Shown: piece by piece, positions 35,582-48,211 of the stretch
How positions within the stretch are numbered: position 1 is the stretch's first letter
Layout of the letters: each line of letters begins with the position of its first letter
Notes under the pieces: generated by a model
Database searches by the model: none
Told to the model about the DNA's origin: nothing
What the model saw: the letters and a program-made list of their open reading frames with translations, nothing else
Program-made: the position numbers and the translations under genes
Source: Numida meleagris
Taxonomy: Eukaryota > Chordata > Aves > Galliformes > Numididae
Reading direction: 5' to 3'
Length of the DNA stretch: 64,000 bases
Assembly (NCBI RefSeq): GCF_002078875.1
Contig: NC_034409.1
Location: 62,025,874 to 62,089,873 of the forward strand

Positions 35582-38054
35582 AGGAGGAACGTAAAGAAAG
35601 GTAGTGGAGTATACAGTCCTGACTTTCTCTTGTTCTAATCCCAGTTGTTTCAATCATTCTTTTACTACTGCCTTATCAATGGTATAGACAGTAGTATCAA
35701 TTGTAATTCCATTTCTGGGTGTTCACAGAAAACACTGCAATTATGTACTTTGTTGTAATGTTTGCTGGCATTTTCCTTACATTTAATACAGTAAGAATTG
35801 TGGGTACTCTGTTGGCTGCTATTTAAAATTTTCCTTATAATATGTACTGTCTTTCCTGCTGTCTTATTGCTTGCCTTATGGAATTACTACAATATGTTCC
35901 CCTTAATGGGAGCTAGTAAGAGATATTTGGTCATACTGCCAGTTTGCCAGAGGAAAAAAAACTCCAGCTATTCAGAGTCTTAAAATTTGAAGTCAGTGTA
36001 TCAGTGTGGGTAACACATTCCCAGGACTGTGTTAACAGAGCACTCAGGGCACCCTATTAGAAATAGGCAAATCAGTCCAGATAAAATTAGTTCAAGGACT
36101 TGGTGAAGAACAGTCAATTCTAAACGTAGATTGGACTACTTTTGAAGTATCTGTCAAATCTGTCAGATTTTAATTGGTATCTCTCAATCGAGGCTCTGAT
36201 CTTGGAGTTTTGTTAAGCTCTTCGAGTTCATTCTCTTTTATTCATTTTCATATACTCTGCACTTGTTCTAGTCATGGCCCTTTGTGCAAAACCTGCATCA
36301 TGGAAGGGTAGCTGTTCCAGAGAGACCTAAAATTAATCCAGAGGAAAAAAGAAATAAAACCAAACCAACCAAGTTCAACAAAGCAAGAAGCATGAATTCC
36401 CACACCTGCTCTTGAAAGACTTCCTTCTGCATTCAAAGGCCAAAGAGGTTTGGTTAAAGGTTTGGGTAATCATCCATTTGGTGTGCTTAACAGAACCTCA
36501 AACCTCCAGTGGTTTGACTGTCACTGTTCAGCATTAAAAAGGCTTTCTTTGCTTGCGTGCACTATGCATATCCAGAAGTCAGTCTCGTTTTTCAGTGCAC
36601 TTCAGGCACAGTAGTACGCTGTTAGCATTAGCAGACAATTCTCTTAAAGGTCAGATGAAGTCAAAGAGAAGCACGTTCCTCAGTGATAATAAAATGAAGC
36701 CAGAGATGACACTTCCACAGTGCCAAGGAAAGGGCAGTCTATTTTTTTTTCTTTTTTTTCTGTGTGCATGCATGCACATATATCCGCATCAGAAAGTCTC
36801 TGTGTTCTGTTAAACACCACAATATCTTCGTAAGGGGTAGGTTGCACACTGAAACATCATGCTGACTCTTGAAATGGGAATGTTTTGGTTCTCTTGAAAT
36901 GGCAGTGAAGAAGCATCACTGATCCACAGGCCGCACCCAGGAAACAGTGGTAGCAAACTCTACAATGGTTGCATTTACACAATCTTTTTGTTTATGGCAG
37001 ATTAAAAGACAAAAGTCATTGGAGGAGATATCTGAAGACTAAGGCATTAGAAAGGAGTTGGTTAAAATCATAGCACTTTGTGTGGCCTCATGCTACTTTA
37101 TTTCCATATGCTGTTCAAGATAATTAGCGAGTTAAAACTCAGAGTGGTGTGACAGACTTGATGCTGTGCATGGTATTTTGATTAGGTTATTTCAGTATTT
37201 ACTATATGAACATATTTAGTCTAATTGGGGCAGTCAGGTGAAAATCAGAACACGCAGAAAAAAAAGAATGGCCCAAGGGCACCTACTCCATAGCGAATAC
37301 TTAAGGGCTAGATTTTGGGCGGCTGTTTTCTCACTCACCACTTCTGGCCACATCTACTGGATGCTACACACACTGGATACTACAATGCTGTGGCCTGTAA
37401 TCTGATTTTAAGATAAAAACCCTGGGAATCTCCTGTAACGGGTGTTGATGAATGAAATCTAGGAGTTGTGCAAAAGCGGAGGTGAAGTGCACACTGCCTA
37501 GTTTCAAACTCAGAAATTTCTGCCTTCCACACCTGCATGTACCATTTGAACCACAGCACAGAGACATCTCTTCTGCTCCTGATTCTGCTGCAGGTGCAAT
37601 TGGCTGAATGCCTGGGAACTGGGAAGGCGAGCAGGTGAAGTGCAAATTTTCGAAGTTCGGAAATGCCAAACTGAACAAATAAATATGGACTTTGTCATTA
37701 GTTCAGCAGTTAGTGCTAAGTAGGTCAATGGCCTTTTTTAGTGCAGAAGCACAGAATTTCCTTCTTCAGGCAAAATTCCATTAGGGTTCCTCCAGCATCA
37801 GGATTCGAAAGGATGTGAGATGATGGATGCTCTTAGGAAAAGATAGAGGAGTTTGTAACACCGTGGGAGCCAGAATGATGACTGGCTGGGGAGATGGTCA
37901 TGCCATGTAAGGTGTGCTTATAAAACAAATTTTGCAAAGAACAGTGGGCAGAACTCGAAGAAGAATCATTGTATTAGGGTGGTAACTGCAGGCTGTACTC
38001 CTGAGATTGTAAGATGCTACTGTTGTTAGCCTGCAAAGCTTGACACAGAAAATG
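35582..38054. other. Intron 3 stretch with a short palindrome
   Basis: Non-coding sequence. The 36742-36783 segment is poly-T followed by a perfect 16-nt alternating purine-pyrimidine palindrome TGTGCATGCATGCACA at 36763-36778. Nothing else was recognised. Confidence 0.65.
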
Positions 38055-38385
38055 AAACCACGGAACAAATTAGGTTGGTAGGGACCTCCTTATGGTCATC
38101 TGGTCTAAGCTTCCACACAGTCAGAGCCAGCTTTGAGGTTAGACTGAACTTCGGAATTAGATCGCCATGTCTAGGTGAGTTTTGATAATCCCCAAAGTTG
38201 GAAAATCCACTGCCTGTCAGGGCAGCCTATTCCAGATTGACTGTTTGTGATGAAGTTTTCTTTCCTTTCCCCCCCCCCCCTTGCTATCTTCCAAGCATTA
38301 CTGTGATAAAGTTTTTCAATGTATGTGATATCTGGTCTGAGTTGCATCGTGCTGGGACAGAAAGAATACATATTTAGTCTGAAAC
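38055..38385 (-). mobile_element. Diverged CR1 LINE fragment
   Basis: On the + strand, AGGTTGGTAGGGACCTCCTT is followed by ATGGTCATCTGGTCTAAGCT, GTTGGAAAATCCACTGCCTG, and GGGCAGCCTATTCCAG. These are the blocks of an inverted CR1 3' UTR in order. The copy is older than the others. A C12 run (38269-38280) interrupts it, and the terminal octamers have been lost. Confidence 0.7.
38269..38280 (+). repeat. Poly-C run of 12
   Basis: Twelve consecutive C bases lie inside the diverged CR1 copy, an unusual homopolymer in this AT-rich region. Confidence 0.9.
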
Positions 38386-39124
38386 TTTGCAATTTATTCT
38401 AGTTGTACAGAACACTTTAATACCAATTCCTTTTCATCCCATTCCAATTTTTCTGGCATATTGGATTTGAAAAGTATAGGAAATACATTCTAAATACTTT
38501 TTACACAAAAAACTGTAAAAACAGAAAGCAAATGAGGTGTCTGAACTCTTTAGAAAGAGATTTTTTTCTCTTTTTATTTTTTATTTTTTGTCCTCAATAT
38601 CCTTATGTTTCTTTGGGACAACCAAGATGTAAATTCATGTATAATTTCATATAGAAAAGCTTAGTTGCTATCCATTAGCTTAAGTTTTTAATGAACATAT
38701 GAGGTCCGGTGATCCTAAAATTGCACTGAAAAAAAGGTGAACAACATCCAAACCACTTAGAATATCTAAGATTTTTATGTTAGTATATACTTGGGAAACT
38801 CATACTGTTCTCTGCAGCAGCAAAGCCTGCATAGAGAGGAAACCATCTAAATACCTTTTCAATGTGCCAAGAATGAAATATCTGTATGTTTAACTTCCCC
38901 ATGTAGGCAGTGAAGGGCTAGAAATCATATTTTCAAACTTTATTTTAGATTATTCCTATTTAATGTTTTTTTTTTTTTTTACATCAAAGCTTGTAGTTAG
39001 AAGAATGTGTCACTTTCAGTTGCAATCACATTTTGGTAAGAAGTGCTGGAAAAAATAATTTATTTTGTAGTCTGGCTGGCTAATAACAATGCTTAATGAT
39101 GTTTGCCATTTTCTGTGAAGTGAA

Positions 39125-39158
39125 TATATATATATATATGTACATATATATATATATA
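39125..39158. repeat. Perfect (TA)n palindrome
   Basis: A 34-nt perfect palindrome is made of TA repeats with a central TGTACA. It can form a cruciform or hairpin and is probably length-polymorphic. Confidence 0.93.
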
Positions 39159-39988
39159 CAGCTTCTGTATTTTTGTTCTGCCAGTAAGACTCTCCTAGCC
39201 AAAGAGCTTTCTTTCCCATAGAGGTATCTTTTGCACCTACTCCTTGATTTGACCTTGGTTCATTTGTAGTACCACTTTGTCTGGCTTATCCAAGGTGAGC
39301 CTGTGTGCTTTGGTCACAGCTGTGGTGAGTTCATCTGATAGATTCTGCAAGTCTATAGGCTTCCACAAAACCAGAAAAATACAAATATGTTCTCCAGTAT
39401 CCTCTTCCTGCTAGCAGTGATAGCATCTCTGAAGTGCTAATATTTTGAGGTTACTTTGAAGTTTTACAAGGCTTTCCTGGTGCTCTCATTTTGAGAACAA
39501 ATGTGGCCAGGGTTAAGGGAGCATCAAAGGAAATCTAAACTTAGCAAAGTTCTGAGAAATGATCACTTTTTAGATTCTGGTTTCTCATAAGAGTCTGCAA
39601 ATCCCTCAGACAGGATTCTGCAGCTACTCTGAATAGGGCTGATCAGGATTTTTTTTTTTTCACCTAAAACTTCCTATGTGAAAATACACATTCATTGAAA
39701 CAGAAAGGTTTTGTAGGAATCTAGCATTTTTGATGACACTTAAACCAGAAGGAGGAGGAGAGGTCTAAAATTTTGATTGGAATTCCTTGCTGAATGCACT
39801 TCTATCGTAGGCAGTGTTCTTGTGGATGAAGCACTGATCTCAGACACAGCAAACAGATTCAAGTGCTTTACTGTTTCCTACAATGACTGTGGGAATGGCA
39901 TTCTGATGGAATGGTTCAACTGCTGGGAAAGTTCAGTTCTGTTCAATGCAGTGCACAGGTGAAGCTTGGTCATCCTCATCCCACAAGA

Positions 39989-40032
39989 AGCTTAAATGCT
40001 TAAATGAGAAGCTCTTAAATGCTTGAATGAGG
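39989..40032 (+). repeat. Imperfect 22-nt tandem duplication
   Basis: AGCTTAAATGCTTAAATGAG followed by AGCTCTTAAATGCTTGAATG gives two similar units of about 21-23 nt head to tail. Confidence 0.7.
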
Positions 40033-41238
40033 ACTTTATCTTTCTATCCTTGTTATTATCTATTCATACACAATAGGACTATTACAACAAGAGACAATAG
40101 AAAGGAATAGCCATGGATAAGTCTTCAGCCAAGTTTGGACTGTTTAGGATTACTACCTTTATTGTCCTGATTGTGGGTAGAGCTTCCATTTCTCATGTTC
40201 TCTGCCCAGTACACAGGCAGATCTTACAGTATAGCCCTCCAATTCTTTTAAAATGAAATAATCTGATCTGTTTTGTGTACTTTAAGGCAAACAATTAAAA
40301 TTTTGTTTTAAAATAACGTGTGGCAATTAAGGCATCCCTTGATATTTCTATAATTCTTTATAGATGAAGTGTTGCTTCTTGAAGAAAGAATATTTCACTT
40401 GAGTCAGAAGCTGCTCCTGCAGATATCTCAGAGGCCACTAATAGTTCCTACCAAGTATAGTTTGCCATTCACTGTCTTCAGTACTGATCACTGTATACTT
40501 ATTTATGCTACACCTGGAAGCTTCTTGTGGGGCTCCATTCAGGGCTGGGAGGTGCAGTGTATTCAATCAGAAGGGGCAGTGCTGCATGTTCAATCTGATT
40601 CAGATCAATCTGATCTGAAACAGGAGTCAGTCCCACTTAGAAAAAAGAAGGAGCATTATATTTAAGTGCTGCAGGAAGTTTTTGAGTGAGAATGACCAAC
40701 ATTCTTGATTATTATTTTTATACTGAACTATTAAAGTGTTTTAAAGTAGCAATTAAAATACAAAAATACCCAAGCATATTTAGGGTAGAAAATTCTATCA
40801 AAGACTCTGCAGCAGCATTTCAGTTGTTCTAAAAATTTTCTGCATCCTTACAGGTTGCCTTAATAACCAAGATAAAATACCTTTTTGGCTCATTTATCCA
40901 GACCATTCTGATATGTTCTTACCTTTGTTCTATAAAGGTGAAACTCATGTCCTCTTAGAAGGACCAATGTGGGGCTACACCTTGTTCTTACCATTGCAAA
41001 GACAAGTTACGATTTTCAGTACAGAACTATAATCACACTATAATCACACTTGTGTCATGGACATATTGTATGACCTAGCACAAAACACCTTTCAATTTCT
41101 TTGAAGTCTGTATGAAACTCTAGATGATTTGGTCAGGAAAAAGTGTAATATAGCAAGAAAAGCTATACTGAATCTGAGAAGAACTTTGTGGCAGAAGAAA
41201 GAATAACACTGTGAGTGACAGCTCTTTGAACTGTGTTG

Positions 41239-41254
41239 TTTTTTTTTTTTTTTT
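41239..41254 (+). repeat. Poly-T run of 16
   Basis: Sixteen consecutive T bases. No retroposon body adjoining it was recognised. Confidence 0.9.
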
Positions 41255-43109
41255 GCATGGGTTCTTCAAGAAAAAAGCATAAGTGATAGCACTTTCTGTC
41301 AGTCTTCTGCTAATAAGTTTTGAATTCACTGGCAAATGTTAATCAAAAGTAACATAGAGACAGAGGTCTCAAAGATGTTAAGTTCCTAAAACACTTTTGA
41401 AAAGAGTGGCTGATTAAAGGATAGAAACCCTGTGAATAGCACCAGTGGGAGAATTTCAGAGAAAACTCAGCTATTATCTGTTGAGTTTGGCAACAGCCAG
41501 ATGCAAGGTAAGAAAAGTATACAAGCGCATGCACAGTACCTCAGCAAAGGTATGTTTGGCTTCAGACAAAATCTTGCTATGCCTTGCCCAAACCAAGAAA
41601 GGTCAATGAGGTTTGGAGCAAACAAGGAATGCTAGAGGAAGGTGAGGTAGAGGAAAAAAGAGAACAGCATAGTGATTCAATGAGAATATAGAGAGGAACA
41701 AAAGGCATTTTTCAGATAACGGTGATTGCAGGTAGCTGGTGGAATGGAGAAGGTCTAATGGGACTACAGTGAGAAAGATGAGTTGACTTGAGCTTCTTGC
41801 CATGCAAGTGGAGGAAGAAGAAGACATGAAGAGTAAATCCACTGGAAGTCAGATTGCATTAGTTCTCCTGCCTCAGAAACCATTTGTTCCCTTTTTCTCG
41901 GGGAAGGGCTTTGTGCACTGTCCATCCTTTTAGATAGAACTGAATATGGTATGGAATGTTAATATTCAGCACTTGGATCTCTGCATAAGGATGTTCATAG
42001 ATTTGAATTATAACAATTTTGTTTTAAATGTTGTGCATATTTGTAGACTGTGTTATTGACATGAAAGATAATTTTTTGAGTTTAATTTGACTATTATGCT
42101 TCTGATACTCAAATTTTCTTAGATCATAAATTAAAGATTTATTCTCTGTCAGAGACCTTTGAAAAGAATTAGAAATATCCATATACAAGAACCTCTCTTA
42201 TGTCCTCTAAATGCTGATCAACATCTGTTTTTTTTCCTTTGTGCCTCTTGTTAATCGAAGTAAAAAGATGCATTGTGTTACTCTCATTTTCCTCTTTTTT
42301 TTTTCTTAATCTTTGAAGCCTTACTTGGAGGTCCACATTAAATTTATTCCATGTCAGTTTGTGCCTTACTTAGTCATAACTAAAGCTGATTAAATTTTTT
42401 CCATTCTCCCCGCAAAAGACCTTTGAGTTTTGATGCTGATTGCATCACATCTTTGATAGAATTTCAGCAAAACAGGTACAGATTAGTGTAAATTAGTACA
42501 TACACAAGGCGTGGGAGGTTTGTGATCAAGTCCTACTTATGCAGATCAAAAAAGAAACAGAAGAAGTCAAAACTTCAAACATTCTCAATATGTAAATGTG
42601 TTGTTTTCCAGCCAGTCTTACCCATATTCCATACATACAATGCCGTTTGTTGTTTGAAGGTGGTGAGATAGTCTAGAATAATTAAAAATATAAAATAAAC
42701 TGTAGAAAATATATATCTGTGTGATAATTAGACTTTCAAAATGGTGTAGCTGGATTTCAAAGTGTGTTAATGCTAGTGTTAGTGTAGCACATTAGGTTAT
42801 TTTGAGAAAAAAATCAGAGGAACACTGTGGATCTTGTGAAGAAGTGCGGTTGAAGCCACAGGGCAGACAGATTGGAAGGAGGCTAGCTGGATCCCGGTGG
42901 GGTCTCCTGACCTCTCTCTTGAAGCATCTCTTGGAAGGAGAATGATGCAGTATTACAACTAATGAACAGGTTGATTTCTAGCCCATGTTAGAAAGCTTTC
43001 CAGAAGGCAATATGAGGTGATCCCTGTTGAGAACAAAGTTATGATGAGTTTTCTTGTACATTTCTGAGGGGAAGTCATCCTTCTGAGGAACATGCTAATT
43101 CTCCATTTG

Positions 43110-43154
43110 TATATAAAATATATTTATTTATTTATATACATATTTATTTATTTA
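43110..43154 (+). repeat. ATTT/TA-rich simple repeat
   Basis: TATATAAAATATATTTATTT followed by ATTTATATACATATTTATTT is a low-complexity tract. The two TATTTATTTATTTA units flank a TATACA centre. Confidence 0.85.
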
Positions 43155-46100
43155 ACATGAATTAAATATTCCTACTGGAGACTTGCATGTTCATTATGTC
43201 TGCTTTCTGCTTTCGTAACTGGCTTAGACCTCAAAACTTGAAAGACTCCTTAAATTGCAGTTCTTCTCAGAAATATGACTTTGTTTAAAAAGAAAAAAGA
43301 TGTGATAGGTTGTCATGTTTCTCTCTATATAGGTTCAGATCAAATATATTTAGATTACAGATATTTTTGCTGTCAGCTTTGCAGACTAAGTGAAGAAAGA
43401 CAAGCCTGATTCTTTCCTACTTGCACATCGTCACCAGTAATATTCTACAGTACAAATTTGACTCTCAATGAAACTTATACAAGCCCATTGTTTCCGTGTA
43501 GTTTTACAGGTGCCAGAAACTGCCAAATCTGTCACTTCAATTGAAACTTCTAAATTGATATACAAGCCAAAATAGAACCTGTCTGACTTTGATCGACATA
43601 TTTCTTCTTCATTGATAGGATGAAGGAAAGAAATTTAAAGCAACGTCTAATCAATTATTTATAATGGGGTTACATAGATAGCGTTCATGTTGATAGAATT
43701 ATTTTTATGGGTTGCTTTGTAGAGAAGAAATCATAAAGAGATTTGTGAATCTTTCGAGTATATTTGAGTCAATTGCAAGTACTTAGTGAAAATTAGCTGC
43801 AGTTCAATGGTTCTGGGGATGATCTTATTCAGAGTTCTAGGTTTAGAGTTTAACTGGCATGAAATGTGCTCACAGCTAAATGTACATGGGTTTATGGAAT
43901 AAACAATTTAGTTATGTACTTTTTGGTTGGAAGGTCTGGTATTCTTGTCCAGTCAAGGGACTGGATTATCTTGTAGCTTGCTGAATTAGTTACAACTGAG
44001 CAAAAATACAGACAAGTCAAGTGAACAAAAATGGAAAATGTGTTCTCATGGGAAGCTACTCCAAATTACCTATTTTATTTTAAATTGACATTTTGCCATT
44101 TGATTTCTGTACGTAGACGAAACAGTGACATTTCAAAGAGATCTGGCCTTCTAGTGATGAGGTGCTCCTTTTTTCCTAAGGGTGAAGGAGATGGTCACAT
44201 TATTTAATTATTCAAAACAGAGAAAGTGATACAGAAGGCAATTCTAGCACAACTTCAACTAAAGTGCTTCCTGAAATGGCATAATATTTTCACTGCGCAT
44301 TTAAGGTGAAGTTTTCTCAAGATAAGGCAGCTCAGGTACAACCTGAGAGATGAAATCAGAGCATCCTCCTTCTTGAACTGCAAAAGAATGTGATGCATCT
44401 TTTCTTTTGGCTGCAGGTCTGATCAGCAGTTTTTCCTCCAGTGCAAAACATCCACATTTTGGAATAGTAGAGAAATGTTTGTTGTGTTATGCATGCTTGC
44501 TTGTGTTCAACTCCAGCTAGATGCCTCATCAGAGCTCACTCCATTTGTTAGCTGAAAACAAAGCTTCCATTTCTCTCTTGTGGTAATAATAGAATAGATA
44601 ATGTTAATGTTATGGCAGCTCTCTTTCACATATTTCCTGGGGTAGCTGTAGTTTAAACCTTAAAATATAAAGTAGATTAAAGACAATAACAATACGAGGC
44701 AAAAAGTGTTTGGAACAATATGAAGCTAAGAGGATATGTAAAAGGATATGTGCAAAATTCCTTAAACTGAGATGCTTTTAGTGCCTATATTTTAGAGGTA
44801 AACTAATAGTCATTCCTGGGTTGCAGCTTGGTATTCCCAAAAAACTTCAAATGAAAGTGTAATACTTGCTTGCAACTGAGGCACCAAGTTTTGTCTCCCA
44901 TTGGAAATTCCAAAATTTGAGTAGAAAATAATCTGCAGTCAGAATATACATCCAACATTTTTGAATGAATCAAAATGTAGCAATTATTTGTGTCAAAATA
45001 TTTAGATCAGTTTCATTTCCACCCTTGTACTGTGTTTTGTCACTAGGTATAATGTACATTAATTTTAAATATACAGTTACAATTAATGGTTTAATATGAG
45101 CAAGATTAGGTTAATTGCTGTGTTCAATACCTGAAATTGAAAGTTTTGACAGTTTTCTGTCAAAAACTTCAGTTGATATCAACAACACGTCTGCAAAACA
45201 TTTCCATTTTGATAAAGCGCAAAAGAGAATTTTTCTGCCTATTTTGAAGCATACTGAAAGAAATAGTATGGGTAACAGAAATACAGAAGAAATAAAATAA
45301 AGAAAACACAGTGAGACCACTTGATGGTGGCTACGTCCTGCTTCTTGATTTGCTATTAGCATTGTACATGCTAGAAAGAAGAGATGACATCTGCCTGCCT
45401 CCCACAGTCCTCCCTGTTGCCTCTGTAATACCAAGAGAGGGGTCTGTGCCCCAACACAGCTGGCATTCCCGGCTGGCTCCGCTCCCTGCACCGAGGGCAG
45501 CATTCAGGCTCTCCATGTAGAACTCATTGAGGAAAGCATTTCCAACTAGTTTAGCCTTATAGAGACAAATGGGGTCCTGTGCATGGCACAGAGAACAAAA
45601 TGCCTATGTAAAGGAGGTATCCTCTTCGGGGAGCTGCTAAGTGGCACCTCTGTGTATGCAAGGACTTGGCCAAAGAATCCCTGATTATATTTCAGAAACA
45701 AAACTAAGTAACACAGAGAGTTCAAAATAACTCTCTTAAACTTCAGAAAACATTGAATCTCTGGAAGCCATGCCTAGATGGATACTTGTGTTTGCCAAGG
45801 GGATAGAACAAGAGTGAAAACACAAGCCAGATTTTTTGGTATTTGAATTTGTGACTTTCTAAGGGGTTATCATCATGTTGGCATTTGCTTCATGTTTTTT
45901 TTGTTTTTGTTATTTTATTTTTTCCCTCTCTATATGGAACTGAAACCCATCCAGACAAGAAAATCTAGTTCTGGGCTGAAATCAGCAGAATTAAGATACA
46001 GTTATTTAAAGTGCTCTGAGTCTGGTTATGTTTGTACAAATTAATCTTATCTGATACTCAGCAAGTCAAAATACATGAAATTCAATGATGGATGCCAGAA

Positions 46101-48081
46101 CAAAGGGAAAAGGGTAAGAACAATTCTTCTAACTAGCTGAGACATTTTAATTTTAAGTCCTTTCTGAAAACAAACAGCCACAAGAAAGAAATCTCTCTCT
46201 CATTATTTCAGCTTTCTGTTTTCTTTTTTTTAAATTTTAACTAATTTTCCACTCAAATTTGGCCTATTTTTATTTAGTGCCTTTTCAGGGTGCCTAAAAA
46301 TGTACTTTTAGAATATTCTCAATAAATCCGCTGCTTCTTTATGTCACCATTGAAAGGTCCTTGTGAGCAAGGATGTTATTTCAGTTTCTCAAATCCACCA
46401 TGCCACCAGAAAGTGTTTAATTGTGACATTTTCTATTTGCCACTGCTGCCTAATATTCTCTGAAGAGGCTATGTCCTTTATTGAAATATGGGGAAAAAAA
46501 ATGGGTGGAAATTGGAGAACTATTTTCATCAACTGATAGCAACGGATGTGCTACGTGCTATGTCCTGATCACCGGGTCATGTTCAGGACAGAACTAAAGG
46601 GGAAAATATTATCTGTGTTGGGTGCTCAGAGCAGAAGAGGACAGCATATTTTAATCAGAGGTTTTGCTACTGCTGAATCATACAGATCTTGCAACATCAA
46701 GATGCTTTAGAAATTCATTTTATGTTGCCAAGTTATTTGCGAAGAAAAAGCAACTGTTCAAAAAAAACACCAAATGTTTCATTTTATCATTGTAAGCATT
46801 GAAAGCTTACGTGTTTTAATTGGAAATTATTTCCTATTTTGCAATTACTTTTGGTTTTATGCACAACATTTTGCTTTTCAGTTGAAAAGAAAGGAAAGAA
46901 AAAGAAAAAAATCCATTCTAGTAGGAAGAATTAATTAGTTTCTTCAAACTTTCCTTGCTTAAAAATTAGGGATGGTGTTGGGGAATCCTTTTCCAGTTAA
47001 CGTAGAATAATTGTTTGTTTTGTATGGAAAAAAGGAGTCAGACTCGATATTTCATTCTGTCGAGTTTTCCTGTGAAGGGAGGCAGCCGGACATGCAGCTT
47101 GGGCCAGCCCCGCTGTATTCCTGCCACTGGCTGATCCCTTGGAACCACTGAGAAGCCATTCCTAACAATCCAGTAGCACAAAACCACATGGATCTTGGAA
47201 CCAGTATCTGTGAAGTGCTACTGGTTAGGATGGGCTTTGATTTTGATATTTTAGTTTTCATAGACTCATACAACTTTCTCTCCTTTAAAATTCTTGCTCC
47301 TTGGAAGAAAGGTGCTGCAGATATGTCTTTCTGTGTTATGATGGGGCAGGTTGCAGTAGTCTGTTTTGCTTTCTTGTTGTCATGCTTTTGCATGGTGACC
47401 AGGGAGAAGCAGCAAGGGCCACCTTTTGATTTCATAGTCATCACTTTTGTTGAGTTCTATTGAAGAAATTTTCTCTTCCACATTTCCTTCCTCACTGATA
47501 AGCCTTCATAACACTTACTTTTGTAAACTGTTCTGGTTAGAGGTGTCCTACCCACATCCCCCATAATTCCCAGTGGCCCTGATGTGTTATCACATCATGA
47601 GTTGTGTTTTCCCTTATTTTGTGGGGTCCATATGCACAAGGATTGTCTGGGGTGGAAGTGAAGCCCAGCTGTCCTTGTCCCCTTGCCTCAGGATAGTTCT
47701 GACCCTGCAATGTAAACCAGCAGAGCTGCCACGTTTTCCAACTGCTGATGCAGAGGTTCAGAATGCTTTTAATCTTTCATCTGTCAGTTTCTTCACATAT
47801 TCATGACAGTTTGTCTCCTTTACTGCATTTTTGTCTCATGCTTGCATTGATTTAGAAAATCTTCCTACCATCATGTTTGGGTTGTTCCGGTTGCTTAGAA
47901 AAAATGTGCTAATTTTAAAAGGTGATTAAAGTCCGTGTAATATTAACACCCCATAATTGCAGCGATCTTAAGGGAGCCTTACTCGACTTTGCCCGCTACA
48001 CCTAGAAGCCCCGACATCTTTATTTTTAGGCCTTGCTGGTTCCCGGCCTTCTCTCGGCTGCTGGCTACCTGGCAACAGCCG

Positions 48082-48095
48082 GTCGCCATGGCAAC
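48082..48095 (+). promoter_or_regulatory. RFX X-box motif
   Basis: GTCGCCATGGCAAC fits GTYRCC-(1-3 nt)-RGYAAC at every position. RFX factors bind such palindromes in promoters of ciliary and other genes. A related half-degenerate site (GCTACCTGGCAAC) lies 18 nt upstream in the same orientation. Confidence 0.65.
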
Positions 48096-48184
48096 ACCAG
48101 CGGGCGGAGCCTGGCCCTGCGGCTGCTGCTGGCGGCGGCGCTGCAGCGCGGCCCAGGAGCGGCCTACCCGGCCCTGCTGGGCTA

Positions 48185-48211
48185 GGGCAGCGCAGGGGAA
48201 GGGAGGAAGGG
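48185..48211 (+). other. G-quadruplex motif
   Basis: Four G-runs (GGG, GGGG, GGG, GGG) are separated by loops of 7, 2 and 5 nt, satisfying the G3+N1-7 rule. It sits at the downstream edge of the CpG island. Confidence 0.7.

Larger units (their letters stand above)
38386..47984. other. Intron 3 stretch with AT-rich simple repeats
   Basis: Nearly 10 kb of AT-rich non-coding DNA. It holds a TA palindrome (39125-39158), an imperfect 22-nt tandem duplication (39989-40032), an 11-nt tandem duplication (41027-41048), a T16 run (41239-41254) and an ATTT/TA-rich tract (43110-43154). No CR1 tail or exon was recognised. The overlapping open frames at 45111-45520 on both strands have no recognisable product. 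Confidence 0.65.

Noticed and set aside
45111..45520. Overlapping open frames of up to 130 codons on both strands
   Set aside because: The peptides are not recognisable, and overlap on both strands suggests a locally stop-poor segment. No splice or promoter context was convincing.
47052..47463. Overlapping 130- and 91-codon frames on opposite strands
   Set aside because: No known domain or codon pattern could be recognised on either strand.
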